Positions 43,641 to 53,233 of a stretch of 64,000 nt of DNA are shown in pieces; positions within the stretch are counted from its first letter, which is position 1, and the number at the start of each line of letters is the position of its first letter. Source of the DNA: Oscillospiraceae bacterium. GTDB lineage: Bacteria > Bacillota > Clostridia > Oscillospirales > Oscillospiraceae. Below the pieces are notes generated by a model, which searched no databases, was not told the DNA's origin, and saw only the letters and a program-made list of their open reading frames with translations. The position numbers and the translations under genes were made by a program. The DNA lies in contig JAFZRS010000002.1 of assembly GCA_017619715.1 (NCBI GenBank), positions 62,001 through 126,000 on the forward strand. The letters are read 5' to 3'.

Positions 43641-45062
43641 ATGAAAAACACCGAAAAAACCATGGAAAAAATCGTGGCGCTGTGCAAAAACCGCGGATTC
43701 ATTTTTGCCGGCAGTGAGATCTACGGCGGACTTGCCAACACGTGGGACTACGGTCCTTTGGGTGTGGAACTGAAAAACAACGTGAAAAAGGCGTGGTGGA
43801 AGAAATTTGTGCAGGAAAATCCCTACAACGTGGGACAGGACGCCGCCATTTTGATGAATCCCCAGACGTGGGTGGCAAGCGGACACCTGGGCGGATTCAG
43901 CGATCCGCTGATGGACTGCCGCGAGTGCCACGAACGTTTCCGCGCCGACAAGTTGATCGAGGACTGGTGCGCCGAAAACGGCGTCACGCCGGAAAAGCCC
44001 GTGGACGCGCTCTCCCAGCAGGAGATGAGCGCGTTTATCGCGGACAACAAGATCCCCTGTCCCTCCTGCGGCAAGCACAACTTTACCGATATTCGCCAGT
44101 TCAATCTGATGTTCAAGACGTTCCAGGGCGTGACAGAGGACGCCAAGAACACGGTGTATCTCCGGCCCGAGACGGCGCAGGGTATTTTCGTGAACTTCAA
44201 CAACGTCCAGCGTACCACCCGGCGCAAGCTGCCCTTCGGCGTGTGCCAGATCGGTAAATCCTTCCGCAACGAGATCACACCGGGCAACTTCACCTTCCGC
44301 ACGAGGGAGTTCGAGCAGATGGAGCTGGAGTTCTTCTGCAAGCCGGACACCGATTTAGAATGGTTTGCCTACTGGCGCGAGTTCTGCCACCAGTGGCTGT
44401 TGGGGCTCAACATGCGCGATGAGGATTTGCGCTTGCGGGATCATGAGCCGGAGGAGCTGAGCTTTTATTCCAAGGCGACCACGGACTTCGAGTATCTGTT
44501 CCCCTTCGGCTGGGGCGAGCTGTGGGGCGTGGCGGATCGCACCAACTACGATCTGAGCCGCCATCAGGAAACCTCCGGCGTGGATCTGACCTATTTTGAC
44601 CCGGAGACTAACGAGCGGTATATTCCCTACGTGGTCGAGCCGTCCCTGGGCGCAGACCGCGTGGTGCTGGCGTTTTTGGTGGAGGCGTACGATGAAGAGG
44701 TTGTGGACGCGGAGAAGAACGACACACGGGTGGTGCTGCATTTCCACCCGGCGCTGGCGCCCTTCAAGGCGGCGGTACTGCCGTTGAGCAAGAAGCTCAG
44801 TGAGAAAGCACGGGAAGTCTATGCGGAGCTCGCCAAGGAGTTCATGGTGGACTTCGATGAGACGGGTTCTATCGGCAAGCGCTATCGCCGGCAGGACGAG
44901 ATCGGCACGCCCTACTGCGTGACCGTGGACTTCGACACCGTGGGCGACGCGGAAAACGCAGGCGACGGCTGTGTCACCGTCCGGGAGCGGGATTCCATGG
45001 AGCAGGTGCGCATGCCCATCGGCGAGCTGCGCGACTATCTGCGCGAGAAGATGGCGTACTGA
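43641..45062 (+). CDS. glyS: Glycyl-tRNA synthetase (dimeric type)
   Basis: A 473-residue class II synthetase of the homodimeric kind, not the alpha/beta form of E. coli. It has the N-terminal [21 protein letters not shown] (near 18), motif 2 with [21 protein letters not shown] (near 210), motif 3 [10 protein letters not shown] (near 335) and the anticodon domain at 370-473. AAGGAGAGATC precedes the ATG. Confidence 0.96.
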   Translation: MKNTEKTMEKIVALCKNRGFIFAGSEIYGGLANTWDYGPLGVELKNNVKKAWWKKFVQENPYNVGQDAAILMNPQTWVASGHLGGFSDPLMDCRECHERFRADKLIEDWCAENGVTPEKPVDALSQQEMSAFIADNKIPCPSCGKHNFTDIRQFNLMFKTFQGVTEDAKNTVYLRPETAQGIFVNFNNVQRTTRRKLPFGVCQIGKSFRNEITPGNFTFRTREFEQMELEFFCKPDTDLEWFAYWREFCHQWLLGLNMRDEDLRLRDHEPEELSFYSKATTDFEYLFPFGWGELWGVADRTNYDLSRHQETSGVDLTYFDPETNERYIPYVVEPSLGADRVVLAFLVEAYDEEVVDAEKNDTRVVLHFHPALAPFKAAVLPLSKKLSEKAREVYAELAKEFMVDFDETGSIGKRYRRQDEIGTPYCVTVDFDTVGDAENAGDGCVTVRERDSMEQVRMPIGELRDYLREKMAY

Positions 45063-45072
45063 GCCTATATAG

Positions 45073-46014
45073 ATGGAAAGCTTTTGGGTTTGTTTCAACG
45101 CGGTAGCGCCGATTTTCCTGCTGATGGCGATGGGTTACGCGGCACAGCGCACGGGAGCGATCCGGCGGGAGGACGAGGTACCGCGCTTTAATAAGCTGGT
45201 CTTCTGTTGGTTCATGTCGGTCACCATGTTTTGCAGTCTCTACGACGCCGATCCCACGCAGGTGATCCGTCCGAAGCTGCTCTTGTTCGGCGTGGGCGGC
45301 TCACTGGCGGTCTACGCCGCCAGCGTGGGCTGGGTACTGCTGACGGAGCGGTCGCCGGACAAGCGCGGCGTGAAGATACAGGGCATGTACCGCAGCAACT
45401 TTCTGCTGCTGGGACTGCCGCTGGCATCGTCGCTGGTGACGGGGCAGGACATGGGCGCGGTGGTGGCGCTGGTGGCGATCATTATTTCCCTGGACAACGT
45501 ACTGGCGGTCATCACACTGGAAGCGTGCCGGGGCGGAAAGATCCGCCCGGGGAAGCTGGCGATGAACGTGCTGAAAAATCCCATGATCGTCGGCGCGTTG
45601 GCAGGTCTGGTGTTCCTGCTGACCGGTGTGCGTCTGCCGTCTATGCCGGACGCACTGGCGCATCAGATTTCCTCGCTGTCCAGTCCCCTGATGCTGTTTC
45701 TGCTGGGCGCCTTTTTCCGCTTTGAGGGATTGCGCCGCTATGGTCGGGATCTTTTGGGCGTATGTCTGGCGCGGCTTGTGGTGATCCCCGGCGTCATGCT
45801 GACAGTGGCATACTGGCTGGGGTTTCGCGGCGTGGAGTTTGCGGGGCTCATCGGTCTATTCGGCGCGCCCACGGCGGTGGCGTCCTTTCCCATGGTGCAG
45901 CAGATCGGCGGCGACAGCGAGTTGGCGGGGGATATCGTGGTATCCACCAGCGCGCTGTGCGTGGTCACGCTGTTTCTGTGGTCGTGGCTGTTCCGCTCCA
46001 TGGGAGCATTTTAG
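45073..46014 (+). CDS. AEC-family transporter (auxin efflux carrier type)
   Basis: A 313-residue membrane protein with about ten helices, two similar five-helix halves, as in the AEC family (for example VAPIFLLMAMGYAAQRTG at the start and FGAPTAVASFPMVQQIGGD near residue 260). Substrates of bacterial members are organic anions such as malate; here unknown. It starts 10 bp after glyS with a weak ribosome site and may depend on glyS readthrough. Confidence 0.88.
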   Translation: MESFWVCFNAVAPIFLLMAMGYAAQRTGAIRREDEVPRFNKLVFCWFMSVTMFCSLYDADPTQVIRPKLLLFGVGGSLAVYAASVGWVLLTERSPDKRGVKIQGMYRSNFLLLGLPLASSLVTGQDMGAVVALVAIIISLDNVLAVITLEACRGGKIRPGKLAMNVLKNPMIVGALAGLVFLLTGVRLPSMPDALAHQISSLSSPLMLFLLGAFFRFEGLRRYGRDLLGVCLARLVVIPGVMLTVAYWLGFRGVEFAGLIGLFGAPTAVASFPMVQQIGGDSELAGDIVVSTSALCVVTLFLWSWLFRSMGAF

Positions 46015-46027
46015 GAGAGAAAAACAA

Positions 46028-46062
46028 ACACGCCCGGGAAGCACAATGCTTCCCGGGCGTGT
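46028..46062. terminator. Bidirectional terminator between the AEC gene and the MATE gene
   Basis: ACACGCCCGGGAAGCA and TGCTTCCCGGGCGTGT form a perfect 16-bp stem around CAA, between two convergent genes. Confidence 0.85.
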
Positions 46063-46066
46063 CTTC

Positions 46067-47443
46067 TTATGCATCGTGTTCCCCGTGTTCCGGCAGCGGC
46101 AAGATCAGCGTGCGGTAGACGCGGCGGAAGAAAAACGACGTTACGAGCAAGGAGGCGATCTCGGCAATGGGGAACGACCACCAGACCAGATCGCTGTTGC
46201 CGACAGCGGTACCGTAGCGCGCCAGCAGGTAGGCGGAGGGGAGTAAAAACACCAACTGCCGCACGATGGAGTTAATCATGGAATAGACGGATTTGCCAAG
46301 CGCCTGGAAAGAACTGCCCAGTGCGATACACGCGCCGGCAAAGGAGAAGCTCAGCGCAATGATCCGCAGACACGGCACGCCCACGGCGAGCAGCGTATCC
46401 GTGGCGCTGAAAAGCCGCAGCAGCAGATGGGGGATCAGCTCAAATATGGCAATACCCGCCAGCATGATAGCGGAGGCGTAGAGTACGCTGCGGCGGATCG
46501 TCTCGGTGAGCCGCGCGCGGTTGCGCGCACCGTAGTTATACGCCACGATAGGCACGACGCCGTTGTTAAGCCCGAAGATCGGCATAAAAATGAAGCTGTT
46601 GAGCTTAAAATACACGCCGAAAGCGGTGGCGGCGGTCTCCCGGGCGGCGTGGTAGGTGATGAGGATCTTGTTCATAAGGAATGTCATCAGCGAACCCACC
46701 GCCATCATGATGACCGAGGGCAGACCGATGGCGTAAATGTTGCCGATCAGCCGCCAGTCGGGGCAAAAGCCGCGAAACCGCAGGTGGATATCCTCGTTCT
46801 TGGTCTTATTAAAATAGATTGCCAGAGCGCAGGCACAGCACTGTCCGATCACGGTGGCGATGGCGGCGCCCGCTACGCCCAAGCCCAACACGAAGATGAA
46901 CACCGGGTCGAGAATTGTGTTGACGATCGCGCCCAGCCCTTGGGTATACATGGAGTAGCGGGAGCGTCCCGTACCCTGCAAAAGCCGCTCGAACATCACC
47001 TGCCCGAATAGACCGAAGGAACAGCCGGTGACGATGCGCAAATAGCTCTCGCCCTGCACGATGATGCTCTGTTCGGCGGTCTGTGCGCGGAAAAAAACGC
47101 CGCCCAGACTCAAGCCCAGCGCGGCGGTCACCATAAAGCCCACCAGCGCCAGAAATACGCCGTTCATTGCCACCGCGTCGGCGCGCGATTGCTGCCGCGC
47201 ACCCAGCGAGCGACCCATCAGCGCATTTACGCCCACCGCCGTGCCGGTGGCAAGTCCGATCATGAGCTGCTGGGCAGGGAAGGCAAGCGAAACGGCGGTC
47301 AGCGACTGCTCGCTGACCATGGACACGAACACGCTGTCCACGATGTTGTAGAGCGCCTGCATCAGCATAGAGGCGATGATGGGCAGCGACATATTCCAGA
47401 TCAATTTGGAAACGGGCATCACGCCCAATTTGTTTTCCTGCAT
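46067..47443 (-). CDS. MATE-family efflux transporter
   Basis: A 458-residue multidrug/toxin-extrusion-type exporter with 12 helices in two halves (SLPIIASMLMQALYNIVDSVF in the first, GLPSVIMMAVGSLMTFLMNK in the second). It should expel cationic compounds using an ion gradient; substrate unknown. The start at ATG 47443 is chosen because the family begins there; the SD AAGGAAG is rather far. A weak promoter (TTTCCT, 17 bp, TAAAAT at 47488-47516) lies upstream. Confidence 0.92.
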   Translation of the reverse strand: MQENKLGVMPVSKLIWNMSLPIIASMLMQALYNIVDSVFVSMVSEQSLTAVSLAFPAQQLMIGLATGTAVGVNALMGRSLGARQQSRADAVAMNGVFLALVGFMVTAALGLSLGGVFFRAQTAEQSIIVQGESYLRIVTGCSFGLFGQVMFERLLQGTGRSRYSMYTQGLGAIVNTILDPVFIFVLGLGVAGAAIATVIGQCCACALAIYFNKTKNEDIHLRFRGFCPDWRLIGNIYAIGLPSVIMMAVGSLMTFLMNKILITYHAARETAATAFGVYFKLNSFIFMPIFGLNNGVVPIVAYNYGARNRARLTETIRRSVLYASAIMLAGIAIFELIPHLLLRLFSATDTLLAVGVPCLRIIALSFSFAGACIALGSSFQALGKSVYSMINSIVRQLVFLLPSAYLLARYGTAVGNSDLVWWSFPIAEIASLLVTSFFFRRVYRTLILPLPEHGEHDA

Positions 47444-47515
47444 AACGGGTCTTGCTTCCTTCCTGCGCGTTTTCTTCACAATGCAGTATTTTACCACGCT
47501 TTTCCCCAAAAGGAA

Positions 47516-47553
47516 ACCCCGGAAATACCCCAAACAAGGGGCGCTTCCGGGGT
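47516..47553 (-). terminator. Terminator after the UPF0145 gene
   Basis: ACCCCGGAA and TTCCGGGGT arms with an inner CCCC/GGGG pair, followed by TTTCCTTTT on the minus strand, end the aspS unit 20 bases beyond the UPF0145 stop codon. Confidence 0.7.
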
Positions 47554-47571
47554 AGGTTTTGTCAAATATAC

Positions 47572-47883
47572 TTACTTCACCTTGACCGCCGTGCCGTATG
47601 CCAGCACCTCGGCAGCGCCGCTCATAATAGAGCTGCTGCTGTAGCGGACGTTCACAATCGCGTCCGCGCCCAGCGCCTCCGCCTCGTCCACCATGCGCTT
47701 GGTGGCAATCTGACGCGCCTCGGTGAGCATCTCAGTATAGCCCTTCAGCTCGCCGCCGACAAGCGTCTTGAAGCTCGCCATGAGATCCTTGCCCACGTGC
47801 TTACTCTGCACCACCGCGCCGCGCACCAGTCCCAAAGCCTCGATCTCCGCGCCGGGGATACGGTCAATATTGTATAGCTTCAT
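47572..47883 (-). CDS. UPF0145 (YbjQ) family protein
   Basis: A 103-residue protein of the DUF74/YbjQ family, forming a pentamer-like beta barrel in solved members. The hallmark GADAIVNVRY lies near residue 75 and VQSKHVGKDL near 25. Role unknown, sometimes linked to metal binding. It overlaps the upstream small membrane gene by 20 bases; GGAGGAGAAG precedes the ATG. Confidence 0.88.
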   Translation of the reverse strand: MKLYNIDRIPGAEIEALGLVRGAVVQSKHVGKDLMASFKTLVGGELKGYTEMLTEARQIATKRMVDEAEALGADAIVNVRYSSSSIMSGAAEVLAYGTAVKVK

Positions 47884-48109
47884 CTTCTTCTCCTCCGTTG
47901 ATTTCTTTGATTCGTTGTATCAGCGCGATCACCAGACCCACGATCGCGCCGGCGTATGCGCCTGCGTACAGGATCACGAAAAAGAGGGGGATCGGCGTCT
48001 GCACGGCAATCCATACCACGAGGGCAATGACCGCGCCGAATATCACGCAAAGCACCAGCGCGCACACGACAGGGGCTACGCGGCGGCGCGCTTTGGAGGG
48101 CGTTGCCAT
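47864..48109 (-). CDS. Small two-helix membrane protein
   Basis: An 81-residue protein with a basic start (ATPSKARRR), two hydrophobic helices (about 11-36 and 42-65) and an acidic tail. It begins one base after aspS with GGAGGCG and overlaps the UPF0145 gene, implying coupled translation. No known family. Confidence 0.75.
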   Translation of the reverse strand: MATPSKARRRVAPVVCALVLCVIFGAVIALVVWIAVQTPIPLFFVILYAGAYAGAIVGLVIALIQRIKEINGGEEDEAIQY

Positions 48110-48110
48110 G

Positions 48111-49895
48111 TCAGTCCGCCTCCACGTCGCCCACGAGGGCGATGTGCAGCTCGTCCAGCTGTTTCTGCTCCACCGTGGACGGCGCGCCCATCATCACGTC
48201 CTGGGCGTTTTTGTTCATGGGGAAGGGAATGATCTCGCGAATGGAGGTCTCGCCCGCCAGCAGCATGACCATGCGATCCACACCGGGAGCGATGCCCGCG
48301 TGGGGCGGCGCGCCGTAGCAGAAGGCGTTGTACATGGCGGGGAACTTCTTTTTCACATCCTCCTCGCCCAGACGAACCAGCTCAAACGCCTTGACCATGA
48401 TCTCCGGGTCGTGGTTACGCACCGCGCCGGAGGACAGCTCCACGCCGTTGCAAACCAGATCGTACTGATTGGCGTAGATATCCAGCGGGTCGATCTCGCC
48501 GCGCTCGGCGCGCAGCAGCACGTCCAAGCCGCCGCTGGGCATGGAGAAGGGGTTGTGGCAGAACTCCAGCTCGCCGGATTCCTCGCCGATCTCGTACATG
48601 GGGAAATCCACGATCCAGCAGAACTCGTATTTTTCCGCGTCCATATGTCCTTCGCAGGCAGCGCCCAGCTTGTTGCGCAGCACGCCGGCGATCTTCTGGG
48701 CGGCGACTTTCTTGCCTGCCGCCACACCCACAAAGGAGCCGGGGGTCAGAGAGAGCTGTGCGGTCAATGCGTCCTTGCAGGGGGCGAGGAATTTGGCGAT
48801 GCCGCCGGTAAGCTCGCCGTTTTCGTCCAGCTTGAACCAGTAGGGCTTGCTGCCGGACTGCACCTCCACCTCGGCGCAGAGCTTGTCGATGGCTTTGCGC
48901 GTCAAGGTGCAATCCTTGACCACCACCGCCTTGACCGTCTGACCGTCTATCGGCTCGAAGCCGCAGCCCGTCACGGCATCGCTGATGTCCTGACAGATTA
49001 AGTCGATACGCAAATCCGGCTTATCCGAGCCGTAGGTCTCCATGGCGTCGTTGTAGGCGATGCGGCGGAAGGGGGCGGAGGAGGCGACGTTATAGGTGCC
49101 GTATTTGGCAAAAATGGGCGGCAGCACGTCCTCCAAAACGGCGAACACGTCGTCCTGTGTGGCAAAAGCCATTTCCATATCGAGCTGATAGAACTCGCCG
49201 GGTGAACGGTCGCCCCGGGCGTCCTCGTCCCGGAAGCAGGGGGCGATCTGGAAATAGCGGTCGAAGCCCGATGTCATCAGAAGCTGCTTGAACTGCTGGG
49301 GCGCTTGCGGCAGCGCGTAGAACTTGCCGGGGTGCTTCCGCGCAGGCACCAGATAGTCCCGGGCGCCCTCGGGGGAGCTGGCGGTCAGGATAGGGGTGGT
49401 GATCTCCAAAAAGCCGTGCTCTGTCATGGCGGCACGCAGCGCTGACACCACCTGACAGCGCAGGATAATGTTGTTCTTCACTTCCGGATTGCGCAGGTCG
49501 AGATAACGGTATTTCAGCCGCGCCGTTTCGTCCGCCTCCCGACTGCGGTTGATCTCAAAGGGCAGACTGTTGTAGCGGCAGCGACCCAGCACCTCTATCT
49601 TGTCGGGGACGACCTCAATATCGCCGGTGGGCAGCTTGGGGTTCTTGCTGGAACGCTCCCGCACCGTGCCTTCCACCGAGAGGGTGGACTCCTTGTTCAC
49701 GTCGCGGATCGCCGCCATCATGTCCTCCGACTCGATGACCACCTGCGTGGTGCCGTAAAAATCCCGCAATACCAAAAAGGCAAAGTTGCTGCCCACAATC
49801 CGAACGTTCTCCATCCAACCCACGATCTTCACCTGTTTGCCCACGTCGCCCAGACGCAGTTCGTTGCAGGTGTGGGTACGCATTTGCATCATCAT
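48111..49895 (-). CDS. aspS: Aspartyl-tRNA synthetase
   Basis: A 594-residue bacterial-type class II synthetase: N-terminal OB anticodon domain (1-110), motif 2 with FRDEDARGDRSPGEFYQLDME (near 218), inserted GAD domain (about 290-410), and motif 3 GIAPGVDRMVML (near 535). The first of several ATGs is used, with GGAGCGAGG upstream. It follows hisS, a frequent pairing. Confidence 0.96.
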   Translation of the reverse strand: MMMQMRTHTCNELRLGDVGKQVKIVGWMENVRIVGSNFAFLVLRDFYGTTQVVIESEDMMAAIRDVNKESTLSVEGTVRERSSKNPKLPTGDIEVVPDKIEVLGRCRYNSLPFEINRSREADETARLKYRYLDLRNPEVKNNIILRCQVVSALRAAMTEHGFLEITTPILTASSPEGARDYLVPARKHPGKFYALPQAPQQFKQLLMTSGFDRYFQIAPCFRDEDARGDRSPGEFYQLDMEMAFATQDDVFAVLEDVLPPIFAKYGTYNVASSAPFRRIAYNDAMETYGSDKPDLRIDLICQDISDAVTGCGFEPIDGQTVKAVVVKDCTLTRKAIDKLCAEVEVQSGSKPYWFKLDENGELTGGIAKFLAPCKDALTAQLSLTPGSFVGVAAGKKVAAQKIAGVLRNKLGAACEGHMDAEKYEFCWIVDFPMYEIGEESGELEFCHNPFSMPSGGLDVLLRAERGEIDPLDIYANQYDLVCNGVELSSGAVRNHDPEIMVKAFELVRLGEEDVKKKFPAMYNAFCYGAPPHAGIAPGVDRMVMLLAGETSIREIIPFPMNKNAQDVMMGAPSTVEQKQLDELHIALVGDVEAD

Positions 49896-49952
49896 GCCTC
49901 GCTCCTTTTGAAAACAAAAAGTATATTTATAATAATATATTACGAAATGTTT

Positions 49953-51311
49953 TTATTTTTCCAGAATAATCGAGCCGGAACACCGCTCCTCAAGACCGGC
50001 TTTGATCCGCGCAAGAGTCTGGGAGAAGGGAAGGGCAGTCTGTTCGCCGCTGGACATATCCTTGCAGGAAATGAGATTTTGGGCGACCTCGTCCTCGCCC
50101 AGAAAAACCACGTAGGGGACACCCAACTTGTCGGCATAGGACATTTTTGCCTTGAACTTCTTTGCCTCCGTATAGAGCTGCACACGAAGGCCCTCGCTTC
50201 GCAGCGCCGTGGCGAGAGCAATAGCGGGAGCGGGATCGGCGGTCATGGGCAAAATCAGCACGTCGGCAGGTGCGGTGGGCGCGTCGGGGTTGAGGAGACC
50301 CTGCTCCTGCAGTACGTAAAAAAGACGGGTCAGACCGATGGAAATGCCCACGCCGGGCAAATGGCGGTCGGTATAGTACGCCGCCAGATCGTCGTACCGT
50401 CCGCCGGAGCAGACGGAGCCGATCTCCGGGTAATCCAACAGGGCGGTTTCGTAGACGGTGCCGGTGTAGTAATCCAGACCCCGGGCGATGGTCAGATCCA
50501 CGGCGAAGTTCTCCTCCGGCACGCCGAAGGCGGCGAGGTATCCGGTGACAGCGCGCAGTTCCGACAAGCCATTGTCAAAGACGGCGCTTTGTCCGGCGTA
50601 GCCGGATAGCGCGGCGAGGACGTCCTCGTTGGAGCCGCGAATGGAGATGAAACGCAGAATCTCGTCTGCCTGTTGTGCCGACAGGGCGCAATCGTCAATA
50701 AGAAGGGTGCGCACCTTGTCCGCGCCGATCTTATCCAGCTTGTCCACGGTGCGCATGATCTCCGCGCCGCGGTCAGAAAGACCCAAAAGCGCATAGAAGC
50801 CGTTGAGAATCTTGCGGTTGTTGACCCGGATCTGAAAACGGCGCAGACCCAGAGCGGTAAAGGTGCGGTAGATGATGGCGGGGATCTCCGCCTCGTTGAT
50901 AATATCCAGCGTCCCGTCGCCGATCACGTCAATATCCGCCTGATAAAACTCGCGAAACCGTCCGCGTTGGGCGCGTTCGCCCCGGTAGACCTTGCCGATC
51001 TGATAGCGGCGGAAGGGAAACGCCAGCTCGTTTCCGTGGAGCGCCACATATTTGGCAAGCGGCACGGTCAGGTCAAAACGCAGGCTCAAATCGGCGTCGC
51101 CTTTGGTAAAGCGATAGATCTGCTTCTCCGTGTCGCCGCCGCCCTTGGCAAGCAAAACCTCGCTGGCTTCCATAAGCGGCGTATCCAGCGGCGTAAAGCC
51201 ATAGAGCGCGTACGTATTTCGCAACACGTCCATCATACGCTCCATCTGCTGCTGCTGAGGCGGCAGCAGCTCCATAAAACCGGACAGCGTCCGGGGTTTG
51301 ATCCGTTCCAT
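49953..51311 (-). CDS. hisS: Histidyl-tRNA synthetase
   Basis: A 452-residue class II synthetase: motif 2 YRGERAQRGRFREFYQADID (near 110), HisA-type motif ARGLDYYTGTVYE (near 265) and a C-terminal anticodon domain (330-425). It is about 25 residues longer than many homologues at the C-terminus. Its leader does not carry a T-box; the gene is 29 bp downstream of mgsA. Confidence 0.95.
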   Translation of the reverse strand: MERIKPRTLSGFMELLPPQQQQMERMMDVLRNTYALYGFTPLDTPLMEASEVLLAKGGGDTEKQIYRFTKGDADLSLRFDLTVPLAKYVALHGNELAFPFRRYQIGKVYRGERAQRGRFREFYQADIDVIGDGTLDIINEAEIPAIIYRTFTALGLRRFQIRVNNRKILNGFYALLGLSDRGAEIMRTVDKLDKIGADKVRTLLIDDCALSAQQADEILRFISIRGSNEDVLAALSGYAGQSAVFDNGLSELRAVTGYLAAFGVPEENFAVDLTIARGLDYYTGTVYETALLDYPEIGSVCSGGRYDDLAAYYTDRHLPGVGISIGLTRLFYVLQEQGLLNPDAPTAPADVLILPMTADPAPAIALATALRSEGLRVQLYTEAKKFKAKMSYADKLGVPYVVFLGEDEVAQNLISCKDMSSGEQTALPFSQTLARIKAGLEERCSGSIILEK

Positions 51312-51340
51312 ATGTTACGACTCCTGTAAAGTGGATACTC

Positions 51341-51757
51341 TTATGCCAGAAACGGCTTAGTCTTGGGGTTGACAATATCGCGCCAATCCAAATCGCCGCG
51401 CTGCAGACCCAGAATCAGCATTTCGGCGGTTGCCACGTTGGTTGCCAGCGGAATGTTGTTCTGATCGCACAGGTGGGCAATATACAGCGCGTCCTCATGG
51501 GGGGTCTTGGCGTTGGGATCGTTAAAGCACAGCACCAAATCAATCTCATTGTAGGCAATGCGGGCGGCAATCTGCTGTCCGCCGCCCCGATCAAAGGGCA
51601 AAAAGCGATGGACAGTCAAGCCGGTGGCTTCGGCAATCTGGCTTCCTGTGCCGGCGGTGGCGCAGACGGTATGCTGCGCCAGAATGCCGCAGTAGGCGGT
51701 ACAAAATTGCACCATCAGCTCTTTTCGGTTGTCATGGGCAGTAATGGCGATGTTCAT
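51341..51757 (-). CDS. mgsA: Methylglyoxal synthase
   Basis: A 138-residue enzyme turning dihydroxyacetone phosphate into methylglyoxal, a bypass of glycolysis under phosphate shortage. Catalytic features are intact: TAGTGSQI, PFDRGGGQQIAARIA, and LCFNDPN. AAAGGAA precedes the ATG. Adjacent to the minD-like gene, as in many Clostridia. Confidence 0.95.
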   Translation of the reverse strand: MNIAITAHDNRKELMVQFCTAYCGILAQHTVCATAGTGSQIAEATGLTVHRFLPFDRGGGQQIAARIAYNEIDLVLCFNDPNAKTPHEDALYIAHLCDQNNIPLATNVATAEMLILGLQRGDLDWRDIVNPKTKPFLA

Positions 51758-51772
51758 AGGGTTCCTTTCTCA

Positions 51773-52510
51773 TCAGAGCTTCATCAAGGGTACTTTCCGT
51801 CCGGCAAGGCGCCGGGCAATGTTCTCATAGGCACGTGCGGCGTAGCTGTTGATCTCTCGCAGGGGAACGCCGCGGTTCAAAGCGTAGGGCATATCTCCGT
51901 CCTCCGGAATCACACCCAGCAGGGGAAGCCCTGCTGAATCAATGGCGTCATCAATAGTGGTGTGCAGAGACCGGAGCATACGGGGCTTGACCCGACCCAC
52001 CACCAGATGAATATGTCCGGCGGGGAAGCGATCCAACTCCATCACGGTGCGTTGTGCGTCCCGCAGAGCGGTCTGGTCGGTGGTGGTCACCACCACGGCG
52101 CTGTCGGCGTAGTCGGCGGCAAGATGAAAGCCCGGTCCCAGCCCGGCAGGGGAATCCACCAGGCAGTAGTCGTATGAACCGCGAATCTGCCGGTACAGTG
52201 ACGCCATCTGCGTCGCGTCGGCGACGCGCCAGGACGCGGAAGCGGGGGCGGACAGCAGATGCAGCGTCGGATATTTCCGGTGCGGCACCACCGCATCCTC
52301 CAGCGAACAGCGACCCTCCACCACGTCGGAAAAGTCCATGAGAGCGCAGTCGCTCAAACCCAGCGCCAGATCCAGATTACGCAGGGGAAAATCGCAGTCC
52401 AGACACAGCACGCGATAACCAAGCGCCGCCAACGCAAGACCTGTATTGGCGGTAAAAGATGTCTTACCGGTGCCTCCTTTGCCGGAAACCACCGCAATGA
52501 TCTTACCCAT
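51773..52510 (-). CDS. minD: MinD/ParA-family ATPase, probable MinD
   Basis: A 245-residue deviant-Walker ATPase: KGGTGKTSF near residue 11, DCDFPLRNLDLALG near 38 and DSPAGLGPGF near 115. The MinD-type spacing and short C-terminal basic amphipathic stretch (IARRLAGRKVPLMKL) suggest membrane binding. MinC, MinE and DivIVA genes are not seen nearby. The start is ATG 52510 after GAGGGAG. Another ParA-like protein cannot be ruled out. Confidence 0.75.
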   Translation of the reverse strand: MGKIIAVVSGKGGTGKTSFTANTGLALAALGYRVLCLDCDFPLRNLDLALGLSDCALMDFSDVVEGRCSLEDAVVPHRKYPTLHLLSAPASASWRVADATQMASLYRQIRGSYDYCLVDSPAGLGPGFHLAADYADSAVVVTTTDQTALRDAQRTVMELDRFPAGHIHLVVGRVKPRMLRSLHTTIDDAIDSAGLPLLGVIPEDGDMPYALNRGVPLREINSYAARAYENIARRLAGRKVPLMKL

Positions 52511-52537
52511 ACGGGCTCCCTCTTTCAAAAATGTGTG

Positions 52538-53233
52538 TTACAGCGGACGCTTCTTGATCCGCGCAAACGTCCGGGGATACGCACTCGGCGTGGGGTGTAT
52601 CTTGTCAATGACAATCACCCGGTGCGTCACGTCTGTGCCGGGTACGGTATAGTCCCGGATCCGGCGGATCTGACCGCCCAACTGACCGATGGCGCACAGC
52701 GCGCCGTCAATCTCATCATCGGAGGATACGGATTTCATGGCGAGAAAACAGCCGCCCACTTTCACCAGCGGAAGCGCCAACTCGCACAGCACGTTCAGCG
52801 ACGCTACCGCACGGGATACCGCGATATCGTACTGCTCCCGGCGCGCGGCGGCAAAATCCTCCGCCCGGGCGTGTATCGTCTCTACCCGGCGCAGTTCCAG
52901 CCGCTCGCAGACCTCCTGGAGAAAGTCGATCCGCTTGCCGAGACTATCCAACAGCGTCAGGTCGAAATCCGGCTCGATAATTCGCAGCGGCACGCCGGGA
53001 AACCCGGCGCCCGTACCCACGTCCACTACCGTCTTGCCGCGAAAATCCGCCACAGTCAGCAACGCCGCCGAATCCAGCAGGTGCAGCGCGGCAAATTCCG
53101 CCGGATCGGTGATGGCGGTCAGATTCATCACGCGGTTGCGTTCCAATACCGCGTCCGCAAACTCCGCCAGCCGGGGAGCGGCGTCGGTACGGAGACCGAG
53201 CTGTGCCAACCCGCCGGTCAGTGCGTTGTGCAT
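52538..53233 (-). CDS. rsmG: 16S rRNA G527 N7-methyltransferase
   Basis: A 231-residue GidB/RsmG SAM methyltransferase with DVGTGAGFPGVPLRI (near 70) and the central LDSLGKRIDFLQEVCERL. Its ATG overlaps the mscL stop (TAATG), so translation is coupled. Confidence 0.93.
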   Translation of the reverse strand: MHNALTGGLAQLGLRTDAAPRLAEFADAVLERNRVMNLTAITDPAEFAALHLLDSAALLTVADFRGKTVVDVGTGAGFPGVPLRIIEPDFDLTLLDSLGKRIDFLQEVCERLELRRVETIHARAEDFAAARREQYDIAVSRAVASLNVLCELALPLVKVGGCFLAMKSVSSDDEIDGALCAIGQLGGQIRRIRDYTVPGTDVTHRVIVIDKIHPTPSAYPRTFARIKKRPL

